A stretch of DNA of 64,000 bases, taken from assembly GCA_900557275.1 (NCBI GenBank), contig USRX01000005.1, positions 1-64,000 on the forward strand, written 5' to 3'. Numbering within the stretch: position 1 is the first letter of the stretch; every line of letters begins with the position of its first letter. The DNA is from an uncultured Roseburia sp. (GTDB taxonomy: Bacteria > Bacillota_A > Clostridia > Lachnospirales > Lachnospiraceae). This document shows positions 17,483-26,727 of the stretch, piece after piece. The position numbers and the translations under genes are program-made. The notes under the pieces were generated by a model, which worked only from the letters and a program-made list of their open reading frames with translations, did not search any database and was not told the DNA's origin.

Positions 17483-18030
17483 ATTTACCAAACAAACTGA
17501 CGATGTTTCGTGTCATTTTGATTCCGTTTTTCGTATTTTTTATGCTGTTTCGGCTGTTTCCAGCTGATTTTCATGCAGCAAAGTACATTGCACTGATCAT
17601 TTTCATTGTAGCCAGTCTTACAGATCTGTTAGACGGAAAGATTGCAAGAAAATATAATCTGGTAACTAATTTTGGAAAATTTATGGATCCGCTTGCAGAT
17701 AAACTGCTAGTATGCTCTGCCATGATCTGTCTGGTAGAGAAAAAACAGCTGGCCGCATGGATCGTGATCATTATCATTGCCAGAGAATTTATCATCAGCG
17801 GATTTCGTTTGATCGCTGCTGATAACAATATCGTTATCGCAGCCAGCATGTGGGGAAAATTCAAGACCACATTTCAGATGGCAATGATCATCCTGCTTAT
17901 TTTAAACTGGCAGATGATGTGGTTCCAGGTTCTTACGACGATTGTTGTATATGTGGCTCTGGTACTTACCATTGTTTCTCTGATCGATTATCTTGCGAAA
18001 AATAAAGATGTATTAAAGGAGCAGAAATGA
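17479..18030 (+). CDS. pgsA: CDP-diacylglycerol-glycerol-3-phosphate phosphatidyltransferase
   Basis: A 183-residue membrane enzyme that makes phosphatidylglycerol phosphate. NLPNKLTMFRVILIPFFVF is the typical start. The CDP-alcohol phosphotransferase motif D-G-x2-A-R-x8-G-x3-D-x3-D is seen as SLTDLLDGKIARKYNLVTNFGKFMDPLADK (about residues 46-75). Five to six hydrophobic helices follow. It overlaps both rimO and rsmD by four bases. Confidence 0.95.
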   Translation: MNLPNKLTMFRVILIPFFVFFMLFRLFPADFHAAKYIALIIFIVASLTDLLDGKIARKYNLVTNFGKFMDPLADKLLVCSAMICLVEKKQLAAWIVIIIIAREFIISGFRLIAADNNIVIAASMWGKFKTTFQMAMIILLILNWQMMWFQVLTTIVVYVALVLTIVSLIDYLAKNKDVLKEQK

Positions 18031-18578
18031 GAATTATTGCAGGAACTGCCAGAAGCATGCCTTTAAAAACAATCCCGGGCATGGACACAAGACCTACGAC
18101 CGACCGCATCAAAGAAACATTATTCAATATTATCCAGATTGAAGTGCCGGGATGTTATTTCCTGGATCTCTTCAGCGGAAGCGGTGCTATCGGACTGGAA
18201 GCAGTCAGCCGTGGCGCGCAGAAAGCCGTTCTGGTTGAGAACAATCGAAAAGCCGCTGCCTGCATTCAGGATAATATTAATTTTACAAAATTTAATTCCA
18301 GCTGTGATCTGAAAATCATGGATGCAGTAACTGCAATCCGAACACTGGAAAGAAAACATGTCTTTGATATTGTTTTCATGGATCCGCCATATAATAAAGG
18401 ATTGGATCTTGAAGCTCTGGAAGCACTGAAAGATTCTTCCATCATTGATGAAGACACAACGATCATCATTGAAGCCCCTCTGGATGCCGACATTACAGCA
18501 TATGAGATGGATGCTTACAGAGTTACACGACAGAAAAAATATAAAACAAATCAGCATATTTTTATGCATCGCATCTGA
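18027..18578 (+). CDS. rsmD: 16S rRNA (guanine966-N2)-methyltransferase RsmD
   Basis: A 183-residue SAM-dependent methyltransferase acting on 30S assembly intermediates. The N-terminal RIIAGTARS and RPTTDRIKETLFNI, the SAM loop LDLFSGSGAIGLEAVSRG, and the catalytic FMDPPYNKG are all present. It overlaps pgsA and precedes coaD after a 127-base gap, as in many Firmicutes (ylbH-coaD). Confidence 0.95.
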   Translation: MRIIAGTARSMPLKTIPGMDTRPTTDRIKETLFNIIQIEVPGCYFLDLFSGSGAIGLEAVSRGAQKAVLVENNRKAAACIQDNINFTKFNSSCDLKIMDAVTAIRTLERKHVFDIVFMDPPYNKGLDLEALEALKDSSIIDEDTTIIIEAPLDADITAYEMDAYRVTRQKKYKTNQHIFMHRI

Positions 18579-18705
18579 AGTTGACAGGATGCATGAGATT
18601 GACAGTCTGTATTTTCCATATAAATTCCGTATGGATCGAATCAGATTTTAGCAATCAGAAAACATGATTGTTTCATAAAAATAGAGCTGATCAAGGAGTC
18701 TAATC

Positions 18706-19191
18706 ATGAAACGAGCTATTTATCCCGGAAGTTTTGACCCACTTACTTTCGGGCATCTGGATATGATTGAACGTTCTTCTAAAATCGTAGATGAGTTATA
18801 TGTATCCGTTTTACGCAATAGTGCAAAAAATCCGTTGTTTTCTACCGATGAACGTGTTAGTATGATAGAAGAAATGACAAGCCACCTTCCGAATGTGAAG
18901 GTAACCGCTTTTGACGGGCTTCTGGTAGATTATGCTGGAAAGATCGGGGCGAATATCATCGTCCGCGGACTTCGTGCGGTCACTGATTTTGAATATGAGC
19001 TTCAGATATCACAGACCAACCGGATCGTGAATCCCGATATTGATACTATATTTCTGACAACCAGTCTCCAATATGCTTATCTGAGTTCCACCATCGTAAA
19101 GGAAGTGGCTTCTTATAACGGGGATATTTCCAAATTTGTACCGGAAGGTATCGCCCGAAAAGTATATGAAAAATATAACATCAGCAGATAA
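18706..19191 (+). CDS. coaD: Phosphopantetheine adenylyltransferase
   Basis: A 161-residue enzyme for the fourth step of coenzyme A synthesis (4'-phosphopantetheine + ATP). The nucleotidyltransferase motif [20 protein letters not shown], the [12 protein letters not shown] block and [11 protein letters not shown] are diagnostic. Start ATG 18706 follows AAGGAG. The coiled-coil gene downstream starts 12 bases after its stop. Confidence 0.96.
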   Translation: MKRAIYPGSFDPLTFGHLDMIERSSKIVDELYVSVLRNSAKNPLFSTDERVSMIEEMTSHLPNVKVTAFDGLLVDYAGKIGANIIVRGLRAVTDFEYELQISQTNRIVNPDIDTIFLTTSLQYAYLSSTIVKEVASYNGDISKFVPEGIARKVYEKYNISR

Positions 19192-19203
19192 GGAGTTGTT
19201 AAA

Positions 19204-19845
19204 ATGACAAGCCGTTTGGAAGAAATCATTGAAGAAATCGAAAATTATATTGCCAACTGTAAGACACAGCCGCTGAATCCTTCCAAGATCATCGTAAACC
19301 GGGAAGAAATCGAAGAGCTTCTTACAGAGCTCCGGATGAAAACACCGGATGAGATCAAACGTTATCAGAAGATCATCAGCAATAAAGATGCCATCCTGGC
19401 AGATGCGCAGGCAAAAGCAGATCAGATCATTGAAGCAGCGGAAGTACATACAAGCGAGCTGGTAAGTGAACATCAGATCATGCAGCAGGCTTATGCACAG
19501 GCTAATGAGATCGTTATGATCGCAACAAATCAGGCACAGGAGATTCTGGACAAAGCGACAGAAGATGCAAACAATTACCGTACTGCTGCCATTGAATACA
19601 CCGACAATCTGCTTGGAAATCTGGAGGATATCATTTCTCACGCTGTCTCCACTTCCAAAGCAAAATATGACAGTCTGCTGACTTCACTGAAGAACTGTCA
19701 GGATATCGTTGTAGCCAACCGTGCGGAACTGCATCCGGAAGAAGCAGCAACAGAAGATGAAACATCCAATGTTTCCACGGAATCCGCAGCGGAAGAAGGA
19801 TCACTGGATGATATCTCTATCATTTCCTCCGGAAGCGATAAATAA
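19204..19845 (+). CDS. Coiled-coil protein resembling F0-B/DivIVA-like proteins
   Basis: A 213-residue soluble protein with long, charged, Ala/Gln-rich helices (about residues 60-130) likely to form a coiled coil. An acidic, Ser/Glu-rich tail follows after 170. The AKADQIIEAAE and QAQEILDKATEDANNY repeats recall the ATP synthase b subunit and DivIVA-like scaffolds, and clostridial annotations often call it an ATPase although no Walker motif is present. It follows coaD and is the last gene of the yicC operon. Function unknown; a scaffold in division or the envelope is a guess. Confidence 0.75.
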   Translation: MTSRLEEIIEEIENYIANCKTQPLNPSKIIVNREEIEELLTELRMKTPDEIKRYQKIISNKDAILADAQAKADQIIEAAEVHTSELVSEHQIMQQAYAQANEIVMIATNQAQEILDKATEDANNYRTAAIEYTDNLLGNLEDIISHAVSTSKAKYDSLLTSLKNCQDIVVANRAELHPEEAATEDETSNVSTESAAEEGSLDDISIISSGSDK

Positions 19846-19870
19846 AACGCCTGCCGTATCGGATTCTTCA

Positions 19871-20797
19871 TTATAGAAACGGAAAAAGGGTATAGCTGAT
19901 ACACATTCCCATCAACGAACAGCAGAGTTTGAATCTCACATAGGCAGCGGTGGAAAACGGTGTGTGCCGCATCATGGCCTTTGTCTGAAACAGGCCGCAG
20001 AATCCGCCAAACGGAACGATTCCGCTGATCAGTGTTAGTTTCAACCGTACCGGTAAACTGACAGCCGATAGTTTTTGTATGCCGGTTGTGATTTCACACA
20101 ATCCTGCCATCAGTGCTTTTCCGGTTTCTGACACCATGGAAAGTTGTTGAATCATACCGGAGATAATGGAAAAAATGACAATATATCCGGCGATTCGAAG
20201 CATCGTTTCAAATCCGTTTATAATACCGGTATCTATGATTTTGACGTTAAGTTGAGATTGTGATACCGGTTTTTTATGTATAGAATCGGTTTTATCCCTG
20301 CTGGAAAATAGATACCACAGAAAACCTGACACCAGAGGTGGAAGATATACTGCAGGCAGCAAGAGTTTCCATCCCTGTTCCAGATGAAGCTGGGAGATCA
20401 GGGCATAGTTTACCAGAAAAGCCGGACCAAACTGGTTGCTGATGGCACACAGCCGGGTTACCTGATCGTCATGCAGATGCCCCAGCCGATACAGATCATC
20501 GGTCAGTTTGCTGCCAATTGGAAAACCGCATACCATTCCCATGCAGATAGGATACAGACTTTCGGTACTTTGACAGAATCGTTCAGGAAGTATTCGCTCC
20601 AGTTTCTGAAAAAGGGAATGATACAAGTCTGTCTGAATTATAATATAAGAGAGAATACAAAACGGGAGCAGTGTTGGCACCACCTGACGATACCAGAGTG
20701 TCAGCCCCTGTGCCGTATATAACGCTGTCTGCTTTGGGAAGATCAACAGATGGAGTAAAATACAAGTTACAATAAGAATCGTCATTTTCTTTCTCAT
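19871..20797 (-). CDS. ylbJ: YlbJ-like sporulation integral membrane protein
   Basis: A 308-residue membrane protein with nucleoside-recognition (Gate) domains and about seven or eight hydrophobic helices. VPTLLPFCILSYIII, GMVCGFPIGSKLTDDLY and ISNQFGPAFLVNY match the YlbJ group, which is needed for spore cortex formation in Bacillus. In Bacillus ylbJ follows coaD on the same strand; here it converges on the coaD run. The start used is ATG 20797; ATG 20785 is an alternative and neither has a strong ribosome site. Its presence hints that the host can sporulate. Confidence 0.8.
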   Translation of the reverse strand: MRKKMTILIVTCILLHLLIFPKQTALYTAQGLTLWYRQVVPTLLPFCILSYIIIQTDLYHSLFQKLERILPERFCQSTESLYPICMGMVCGFPIGSKLTDDLYRLGHLHDDQVTRLCAISNQFGPAFLVNYALISQLHLEQGWKLLLPAVYLPPLVSGFLWYLFSSRDKTDSIHKKPVSQSQLNVKIIDTGIINGFETMLRIAGYIVIFSIISGMIQQLSMVSETGKALMAGLCEITTGIQKLSAVSLPVRLKLTLISGIVPFGGFCGLFQTKAMMRHTPFSTAAYVRFKLCCSLMGMCISYTLFPFL

Positions 20798-20849
20798 AGT
20801 TCAATATATGAGAAAATCAAAAGGTTCATGTCATACAGGAGGGACTTTT

Positions 20850-22310
20850 ATGCTAACAGCATTACAGCAATCTTCAGCAAAACGCGTTTTTTATTATTTT
20901 GAGCAATTATGCCAGATTCCACATGGCTCCGGAAATACAAAAGCCATCAGTGATTACTGTGTAGCGTTTGCCAGAGAACATCATCTGGAATGTTATCAGG
21001 ATGCGCTGAACAATGTCATCATTATCCGTGAGGCAGCGAAAGGATACGAAGATCATCCGGCGCAGATCATTCAGGGACATCTGGATATGGTGTGTGAAAA
21101 GGAAAGTGACTGTTCCATTGATTTTGAAAAAGAAGGGCTTACCCTGTATACCGAAGATGGCTATCTGAAAGCAAAGGGAACAACGCTTGGAGCCGATGAC
21201 GGTATCGCTATTGCCTTTGCACTGGCACTGTTAGAAAAAGAAGATCTCAAAAGTCCGCGGTTGGAGGCTGTTTTTACCGTAGATGAAGAGACCGGAATGT
21301 ATGGTGCAAAAGATATCGACTTATCCGTGTTACAGGGAAGGCAGATGTTAAACCTGGATTCTGAGGAAGAGGGCATCTTTCTGTGCGGATGCGCAGGCGG
21401 CATGCATGCGGATGCAATTTTTTCCTTCCAGAAAGAGGATTTTACTGGAATTCCCGTAGAACTTTCCGTTCACGGTCTTACCGGTGGACATTCCGGTACA
21501 GAGATTGGCAAAGGACATGGCAATGCCATTCAAATCCTGGGACGCGTGTTATATGAGATGCAGCAGATTATTTCTTATGGTGTATGTTCGATAAGCGGTG
21601 GACAAAAGGAAAATGCCATTCCACGGGAAACGATTGCACAGCTGATGATTACACCGGAACAGCTTACAGAAGCACAGAACTTTTTAAACAAAATAACCGA
21701 GACTCTGAGAGAGGAATATCATGCAGCCGACGCAAAAGTTACCATATCGCTTACCTTAAAGGGAAAGACCTGCCAAAAAGAGGTTATCTCTGCGAACGAC
21801 TGGAAACAGATCGCCGCATTCCTCTATCTGATGCCAAATGAAATGCAGATGATGAGCGCTGATATCCAGGGATTAGTCGAGACTTCCCTGAATGCCGGTA
21901 TCCTGACAACAAAAACAGATAGCGTTACTGTTTGTTTCAGCATCCGCAGCAGTGTCAGCACACAGAAGCGCCTGCTGGCAGACCGCTTAAAAGCACTGAC
22001 AGAAGCACTCGGAGGCATGTATCAGGAGGACAGCGATTATCCGGCATGGGAATTTAAGACAGTTTCTCCACTGCGTGATCGTATGGTAAATGTTTATGAA
22101 GCGCTTTTTGGCACCTGTCCATCTATCGAAGTAATGCATGCCGGTCTGGAATGTGGTCTGTTTCTGGAAAAACTTCCGGATTTGGACTGTGTTTCTTTCG
22201 GTCCGCAGATTGATGAGATCCATACCACAAGAGAGCGGTTATCCATCGCTTCTACGGAACGGTTATGGAGTTATATGTTAAAATTACTGGAAAAGGGCAG
22301 CCTTTGCTGA
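20850..22310 (+). CDS. pepD: Aminoacyl-histidine dipeptidase PepD (M20 family)
   Basis: A 486-residue zinc dipeptidase that cleaves Xaa-His and other dipeptides in the cytosol. Metal and active-site blocks: GHLDMVCEK, LGADDG, DEETGMYGAKDID, NLDSEEEG, and GLTGGHSGTEIGKG. The C-terminal His lies in the GPQIDEIHTTRERL block. An in-frame ATG at 20808 exists, but ATG 20850 has a clear AGGAGGG site. It is divergent from ylbJ and overlaps the start of the M23 peptidase gene. Confidence 0.93.
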   Translation: MLTALQQSSAKRVFYYFEQLCQIPHGSGNTKAISDYCVAFAREHHLECYQDALNNVIIIREAAKGYEDHPAQIIQGHLDMVCEKESDCSIDFEKEGLTLYTEDGYLKAKGTTLGADDGIAIAFALALLEKEDLKSPRLEAVFTVDEETGMYGAKDIDLSVLQGRQMLNLDSEEEGIFLCGCAGGMHADAIFSFQKEDFTGIPVELSVHGLTGGHSGTEIGKGHGNAIQILGRVLYEMQQIISYGVCSISGGQKENAIPRETIAQLMITPEQLTEAQNFLNKITETLREEYHAADAKVTISLTLKGKTCQKEVISANDWKQIAAFLYLMPNEMQMMSADIQGLVETSLNAGILTTKTDSVTVCFSIRSSVSTQKRLLADRLKALTEALGGMYQEDSDYPAWEFKTVSPLRDRMVNVYEALFGTCPSIEVMHAGLECGLFLEKLPDLDCVSFGPQIDEIHTTRERLSIASTERLWSYMLKLLEKGSLC

Positions 22311-23119
22311 GAACTCCTGTACGGAAGCGAAATTTCTTTTATTACAGAACACCCTTTCGAAAAAGAAGGAATGCATTCAGACGAAAACGCAATGGTTACA
22401 GATTTTATCTGTCAAAAACCTCTCTAACAGACAGGGAAAGAAACCGCAAAAGAAAACGGCATTTTTACAGTACCTTTTTACTGATAACAGTACTATGGTG
22501 CATCGTTTTACAGCACTATATTTTTCATTCTGATGCAGATCCGATATTTGGGCACTCTGAGAAGAATGTCGCTATAGATGAAACAGAATTAAAATATTTT
22601 CCTCTTGCAGATCTGAAAGATTCTGAGACCGGAACCGTATTTTCCTGGGATTTTGCGGACAGCTGGCATACGGAACGTACCTTTGGCGGCAGTCGCAGTC
22701 ATGAAGGCTGTGATATTATGACAGAGAAAAATCTGCCCGGTCAATATCCCGTCATCAGTATTTCCGATGGTGTGGTGGAAAAGATCGGCTGGCTGAAACT
22801 TGGAGGATACCGTATTGGCATCCGTACCTCCGCCGGACTGTATCTGTACTATGCCCATCTGGAATCTTATATGCCAGAGCTGCAGGAAGGAAGTATGGTA
22901 AAGGCTGGTGACTTCCTTGGATTTGCCGGGAATACCGGATATGGACCGGAAGGAACCAGTGGCAAATTTGCCACGCATTTACATATGGGATTTTATGTTA
23001 CAGACAAAAATGGAAAGGAAGCAGCAGTCAATCCCTATCCGTATCTCATAAAACTGAAACAACATACACTGACATATCATTATCCAAAAGACTGTTATGA
23101 CAAAAACAATACGACTTGA
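22304..23119 (+). CDS. Membrane-anchored M23 (LytM-type) peptidase
   Basis: A protein of about 271 residues with a very basic cytoplasmic N-terminus (rich in Arg/Lys), one transmembrane helix (about residues 54-75) and an external M23 domain. Zinc ligands are in SHEGCD and THLHMG, and the HxL element is YYAHLE; GNTGYGPEG is also typical. M23 enzymes cut peptidoglycan cross-links, or act as scaffolds when degenerate; all ligands look intact here. Start is ambiguous: ATG 22265 lies inside pepD, while TTG 22304 follows AAAGGGCAG, overlaps pepD by seven bases and gives a compact start. It overlaps the next gene by 23 bases. Confidence 0.8.
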   Translation: MLRTPVRKRNFFYYRTPFRKRRNAFRRKRNGYRFYLSKTSLTDRERNRKRKRHFYSTFLLITVLWCIVLQHYIFHSDADPIFGHSEKNVAIDETELKYFPLADLKDSETGTVFSWDFADSWHTERTFGGSRSHEGCDIMTEKNLPGQYPVISISDGVVEKIGWLKLGGYRIGIRTSAGLYLYYAHLESYMPELQEGSMVKAGDFLGFAGNTGYGPEGTSGKFATHLHMGFYVTDKNGKEAAVNPYPYLIKLKQHTLTYHYPKDCYDKNNTT

Positions 23120-23822
23120 TAAATTTCTGGCGGACAGCGGTATCGGAACCCGCTCAGAAGTAAAAAAACAAATAAAAAACCAGATGGTTACCGTAAACGG
23201 TGTTCCCGTTAAAGACGGCAGTATGAAGATTTCTCCAGATACAGATGAGATTCTGGTTTCCGGGGAAAAAATCTCTTACAGTGAGTATCAATATATCATG
23301 TTTCACAAACCGGCAGGATGTGTCACGGCGCATACGGACCAACTCCACAAAACCGTTATGGATTATCTGCCGGCAACGCTTCATAAAAAGCTTTCGCCGG
23401 TGGGACGTCTGGATCTGGATACGGAAGGGCTGCTTCTTATTACCGATGATGGGGTACTTTCTCACAATCTGCTGGCTCCTGGAAAGCATGTTCCCAAAAC
23501 ATATTTTGCACGGATTCAGGGAATGGTAACAGAACAGGAAATTCAACGATTTGCCGAAGGGCTGGATATCGGAGATGAGAAGCAGACACAGCCTGCAAAA
23601 CTGGAGATTCGGTCCACGGACAGTCTGAATGGACAGTCTGAGATTTTGCTTACGATCACAGAGGGACGTTTCCATCAGGTAAAACGCATGTTTCAGGCAG
23701 TGAGTATGGAAGTCATTTATCTGAAGCGGATGTCCATGGGATCCCTTTCCTTAGACCCAAAGCTGGCGCCCGGCGCCTGGCGTTTTCTGACAGACGAAGA
23801 AGTGCAGGAACTGAAACAGTAA
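23097..23822 (+). CDS. RsuA/RluB-family rRNA pseudouridine synthase
   Basis: A 241-residue protein with an N-terminal S4 RNA-binding domain (IRLDKFLADSGIGTRSEVKKQ) and the synthase core. The catalytic Asp is in GRLDLDTEGLLLITDDG, and EGRFHQVKRMF is the conserved C-terminal block. It fits small-subunit RsuA (16S U516) or large-subunit RluB/RluF; the exact uridine cannot be fixed from sequence. It starts inside the M23 gene, so the two are translationally coupled. Confidence 0.9.
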   Translation: MTKTIRLDKFLADSGIGTRSEVKKQIKNQMVTVNGVPVKDGSMKISPDTDEILVSGEKISYSEYQYIMFHKPAGCVTAHTDQLHKTVMDYLPATLHKKLSPVGRLDLDTEGLLLITDDGVLSHNLLAPGKHVPKTYFARIQGMVTEQEIQRFAEGLDIGDEKQTQPAKLEIRSTDSLNGQSEILLTITEGRFHQVKRMFQAVSMEVIYLKRMSMGSLSLDPKLAPGAWRFLTDEEVQELKQ

Positions 23823-23843
23823 TTTTAAGATATTTTTATTTAA

Positions 23844-24010
23844 GATATAATGAGCGCAAGAGAGTCAACACACTCGTATGATTGACGAACGGCGAATGTT
23901 GATCATGAACTGCTTTTGTTCATGATATAATAAGTGCAAGAGAGTCAACATACTCGTATGGTTGACGAACGGCAAATGTTGGTAATGAACGAATTTTGTT
24001 TATGAGATAA
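23844..24010 (+). repeat. Two tandem 80-bp repeat units plus a stub
   Basis: Unit 1 is 23844-23923, unit 2 is 23924-24003, and a third copy begins at 24004 (GAGATAA). The units differ at about 11 of 80 positions. Each contains GTCAACA, TTGACGAACGGC and a TATAAT-like start. Unit 1 ends in a perfect hairpin, ATCATGAAC/GTTCATGAT (23902-23926), that is decayed in unit 2. It lies between the pseudouridine synthase and the HAD gene. Confidence 0.85.
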
Positions 24011-24045
24011 AATATATGAGATAACGAATATAAAGGAAAAATCAC

Positions 24046-24720
24046 ATGTTAGAAAATAAAACAGCTGTCATCTTTGACCTAGACGGAACCATGGCTGATT
24101 CCATGACCGTCTGGACCGAGATTGACCGGATCTTTTTTGAAACGAGAAAAATTGCAGTGCCTGATACTTTGCAGAAAGATATCGAAGGTATGAGTTTTAC
24201 CGAAACAGCACAATATTTTGTTGATACCTTTTCCCTGCCGGAAACGGTAGATGAACTGAAGGTCATCTGGAATCAGCAGGCAATGGAACAGTACCGCGAT
24301 CAGGTAAAAGTAAAACCCGGCATTCCAGAATTTCTGAAATGGCTGAAGGAGTACCATATCGCTGTAGGCATCGCAACCAGTAATTCCAGAGAACTTCTGG
24401 ACGTCTTTTTGCAGGCAAGACAGCTGGATCCGTATATCGATGTTGCAGTTACCAGCTGTGATGTCTGCGCCGGGAAACCCGCACCGGATGTGTATCTGAA
24501 AGCGGCGGAACTTCTTCATGTCAATCCGGCAGACTGTCTCGTATTTGAAGATATCCCTATGGGTATTCTGGCTGGGAAAAATGCCGGCATGACAGTATGT
24601 GCGGTAGAAGATGATTATTCCATACATATGACCGAAGAAAAAAAGGAACTGGCAGATTATTATATCCGCGATTACTTTGATATTCTGGAGCAATTACAAA
24701 ACACGATATGCCCGTTGTAG
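24046..24720 (+). CDS. HAD-superfamily phosphatase (beta-phosphoglucomutase-like)
   Basis: A 224-residue HAD hydrolase of subfamily I with an alpha-helical cap. Motif I is FDLDGTMADS; motif II is IATSNS; motif III Lys is in GKPAPDVYL; motif IV is VFEDIPMGILAG. The family dephosphorylates small sugars and nucleotides; substrate unknown. Start ATG 24046 follows AAAGGA, directly after the 80-bp repeats, which may hold its promoter. Confidence 0.88.
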   Translation: MLENKTAVIFDLDGTMADSMTVWTEIDRIFFETRKIAVPDTLQKDIEGMSFTETAQYFVDTFSLPETVDELKVIWNQQAMEQYRDQVKVKPGIPEFLKWLKEYHIAVGIATSNSRELLDVFLQARQLDPYIDVAVTSCDVCAGKPAPDVYLKAAELLHVNPADCLVFEDIPMGILAGKNAGMTVCAVEDDYSIHMTEEKKELADYYIRDYFDILEQLQNTICPL

Positions 24721-24759
24721 CAGGCATTACAGCTGCCTCAGCGGCAGAACGGAGAATAT

Positions 24760-26715
24760 ATGAAAGATTTTTTACCTATCAGCAGAGAAGACATGGAAAA
24801 AAGAGGCATTGAACAGTTAGACTTTGTCTATATCATCGGCGATGCCTATGTAGATCATCCCTCTTTTGGACATGCTATTATAAGTAGAATACTGGAAGCG
24901 CACGGATACAGTGTCGGTATCATTTCCCAGCCGGACTGGAAAGACCCGAAAAGTATCACAATCCTTGGAGAACCGAAGCTTGGCTTTATCGTGACCGGCG
25001 GCAACATGGATTCTATGGTCAATCATTATTCTGTCTCAAAACGACCACGTCAGAAAGACGCATTTACACCGGGCGGTGTCATGGGAAAACGACCGGATTA
25101 TGCAACCATTGTATATTGTAACCTGATCCGTCAGACTTATAAAAAGAATCCGATCATCATTGGCGGACTGGAAGCAAGTCTCCGCCGTCTGGCGCATTAT
25201 GATTACTGGTCCAATAAAGTGAAACGTTCGATCCTGCTGGATTCCGGTGCAGACCTGTTGCTTTACGGAATGGGAGAGCGAAGCATTGTTGATACGGCTG
25301 ATGCCCTTGCCAGTGGACTTTCCATTCATGATATTACCTATATCGATGGAAGCGTTTATAAGACAAAAGATCCGGATAGTGTTTTTGACGGTCTGATGCT
25401 CCCGGATTACTATACGATCTGCAACAGCAAACATTCTTACGCAGAGAGTTTTTATACCCAGTATTGCAATACCGATCCGTTTACGGCAAAACGTCTGATT
25501 GAACCTTACGGAAATAAAACGTATGTGGTACAGAATCCACCGGCAAAACCATTGAGCCAGAGTGAAATGGATGCAGTCTATAGCCTTCCGTTTATGCGAA
25601 ACTGGCATCCGTCTTACGCAGAAGCAGGCGGCGTTCCTGCCATTGAAGAAGTAAAATTCAGTCTTGTCAGCAATCGTGGATGCTATGGTGGATGTAATTT
25701 CTGCGCACTGACCTTCCATCAGGGACGTATCATACAGACCCGAAGCCATGAATCTATTTTACAGGAAGCCTCCCAGATCATCTGGGACCCGGATTTCAAA
25801 GGTTATATTCACGATGTTGGTGGTCCGACTGCCAATTTCCGGGCGCCATCCTGTGATAAACAGCTGAAATACGGTGTCTGTAAAGACCGGCAATGCCTGT
25901 TTCCCACACCATGTAAAAACCTGAAGGTCGATCACAGTGATTATCTGTCTCTCCTTCGAAAGCTTCGTGAACTTCCAAACGTGAAAAAAGTCTTTGTCCG
26001 TTCCGGTATCCGTTTCGACTATCTGATCTGTGACAAAGATAAGACGTTTTTCCGGGAACTGTGTGAGCATCATGTCAGCGGTCAGCTGAAAGTTGCGCCG
26101 GAGCATATTTCTGACGCTGTTTTGCAGAAAATGGGCAAACCGCCGGTGGCAGTTTATAATAAATTTGTCCGGGAATATAAATCCATCAATGAAAAGCTTG
26201 GAAAAAACCAGTTCCTGGTACCGTATCTAATGTCCTCCCATCCGGGTTCTACGCTAAAAGAAGCGGTAGAACTGGCAGAATATCTCCGGGATCTTGGATA
26301 TATGCCGGAACAGGTGCAGGATTTCTATCCGACTCCATCCACCATATCCACCTGCATGTACTATACAGGACTGGATCCACGGACGATGGAGCCGGTGTAT
26401 GTTGCGAAAAATCCACATGAGAAAGCAATGCAGCGTGCATTAATCCAGTATCGCAATCCGAAAAACTATGATCTGGTCTCAGAAGCACTGCATCTGGCGC
26501 ACCGCACGGATCTTATCGGATACGATAAGCACTGTCTGATCCGCCCGCGAAAAAACAATGGTAATTATAACGGTTATCATGGAAATACCGGAAACAGCGG
26601 ACATTCAGATAATCGGAAAAACAAAGATACCAGATCCGGTCAGGGAAAAAATAAGTCCGGGAATTCCTATAACCAGAAAAAGAAGACCATCCGCAACGTG
26701 CATAAGAAAAAATAA
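24760..26715 (+). CDS. YgiQ-family radical SAM protein
   Basis: A 651-residue protein of the YgiQ family (UPF0313). The order is an N-terminal B12-binding-like domain, the radical SAM cluster motif CYGGCNFC followed by ALTFHQGR, and the C-terminal DUF3362-type region with [18 protein letters not shown]. The last 50 residues are an Asn/Gly/Ser/Lys-rich basic tail (after about 600) of low complexity, absent from shorter homologues. Reaction unknown. It follows the HAD gene and precedes an RluA-type synthase by 12 bases. Confidence 0.88.
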   Translation: MKDFLPISREDMEKRGIEQLDFVYIIGDAYVDHPSFGHAIISRILEAHGYSVGIISQPDWKDPKSITILGEPKLGFIVTGGNMDSMVNHYSVSKRPRQKDAFTPGGVMGKRPDYATIVYCNLIRQTYKKNPIIIGGLEASLRRLAHYDYWSNKVKRSILLDSGADLLLYGMGERSIVDTADALASGLSIHDITYIDGSVYKTKDPDSVFDGLMLPDYYTICNSKHSYAESFYTQYCNTDPFTAKRLIEPYGNKTYVVQNPPAKPLSQSEMDAVYSLPFMRNWHPSYAEAGGVPAIEEVKFSLVSNRGCYGGCNFCALTFHQGRIIQTRSHESILQEASQIIWDPDFKGYIHDVGGPTANFRAPSCDKQLKYGVCKDRQCLFPTPCKNLKVDHSDYLSLLRKLRELPNVKKVFVRSGIRFDYLICDKDKTFFRELCEHHVSGQLKVAPEHISDAVLQKMGKPPVAVYNKFVREYKSINEKLGKNQFLVPYLMSSHPGSTLKEAVELAEYLRDLGYMPEQVQDFYPTPSTISTCMYYTGLDPRTMEPVYVAKNPHEKAMQRALIQYRNPKNYDLVSEALHLAHRTDLIGYDKHCLIRPRKNNGNYNGYHGNTGNSGHSDNRKNKDTRSGQGKNKSGNSYNQKKKTIRNVHKKK

Positions 26716-26727
26716 AAAGGACAAGAA

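Noticed and set aside
23844..24010. Tandem repeats as a CRISPR array
   Set aside because: The 80-bp units are directly adjacent with no unique spacers and there are no cas genes.
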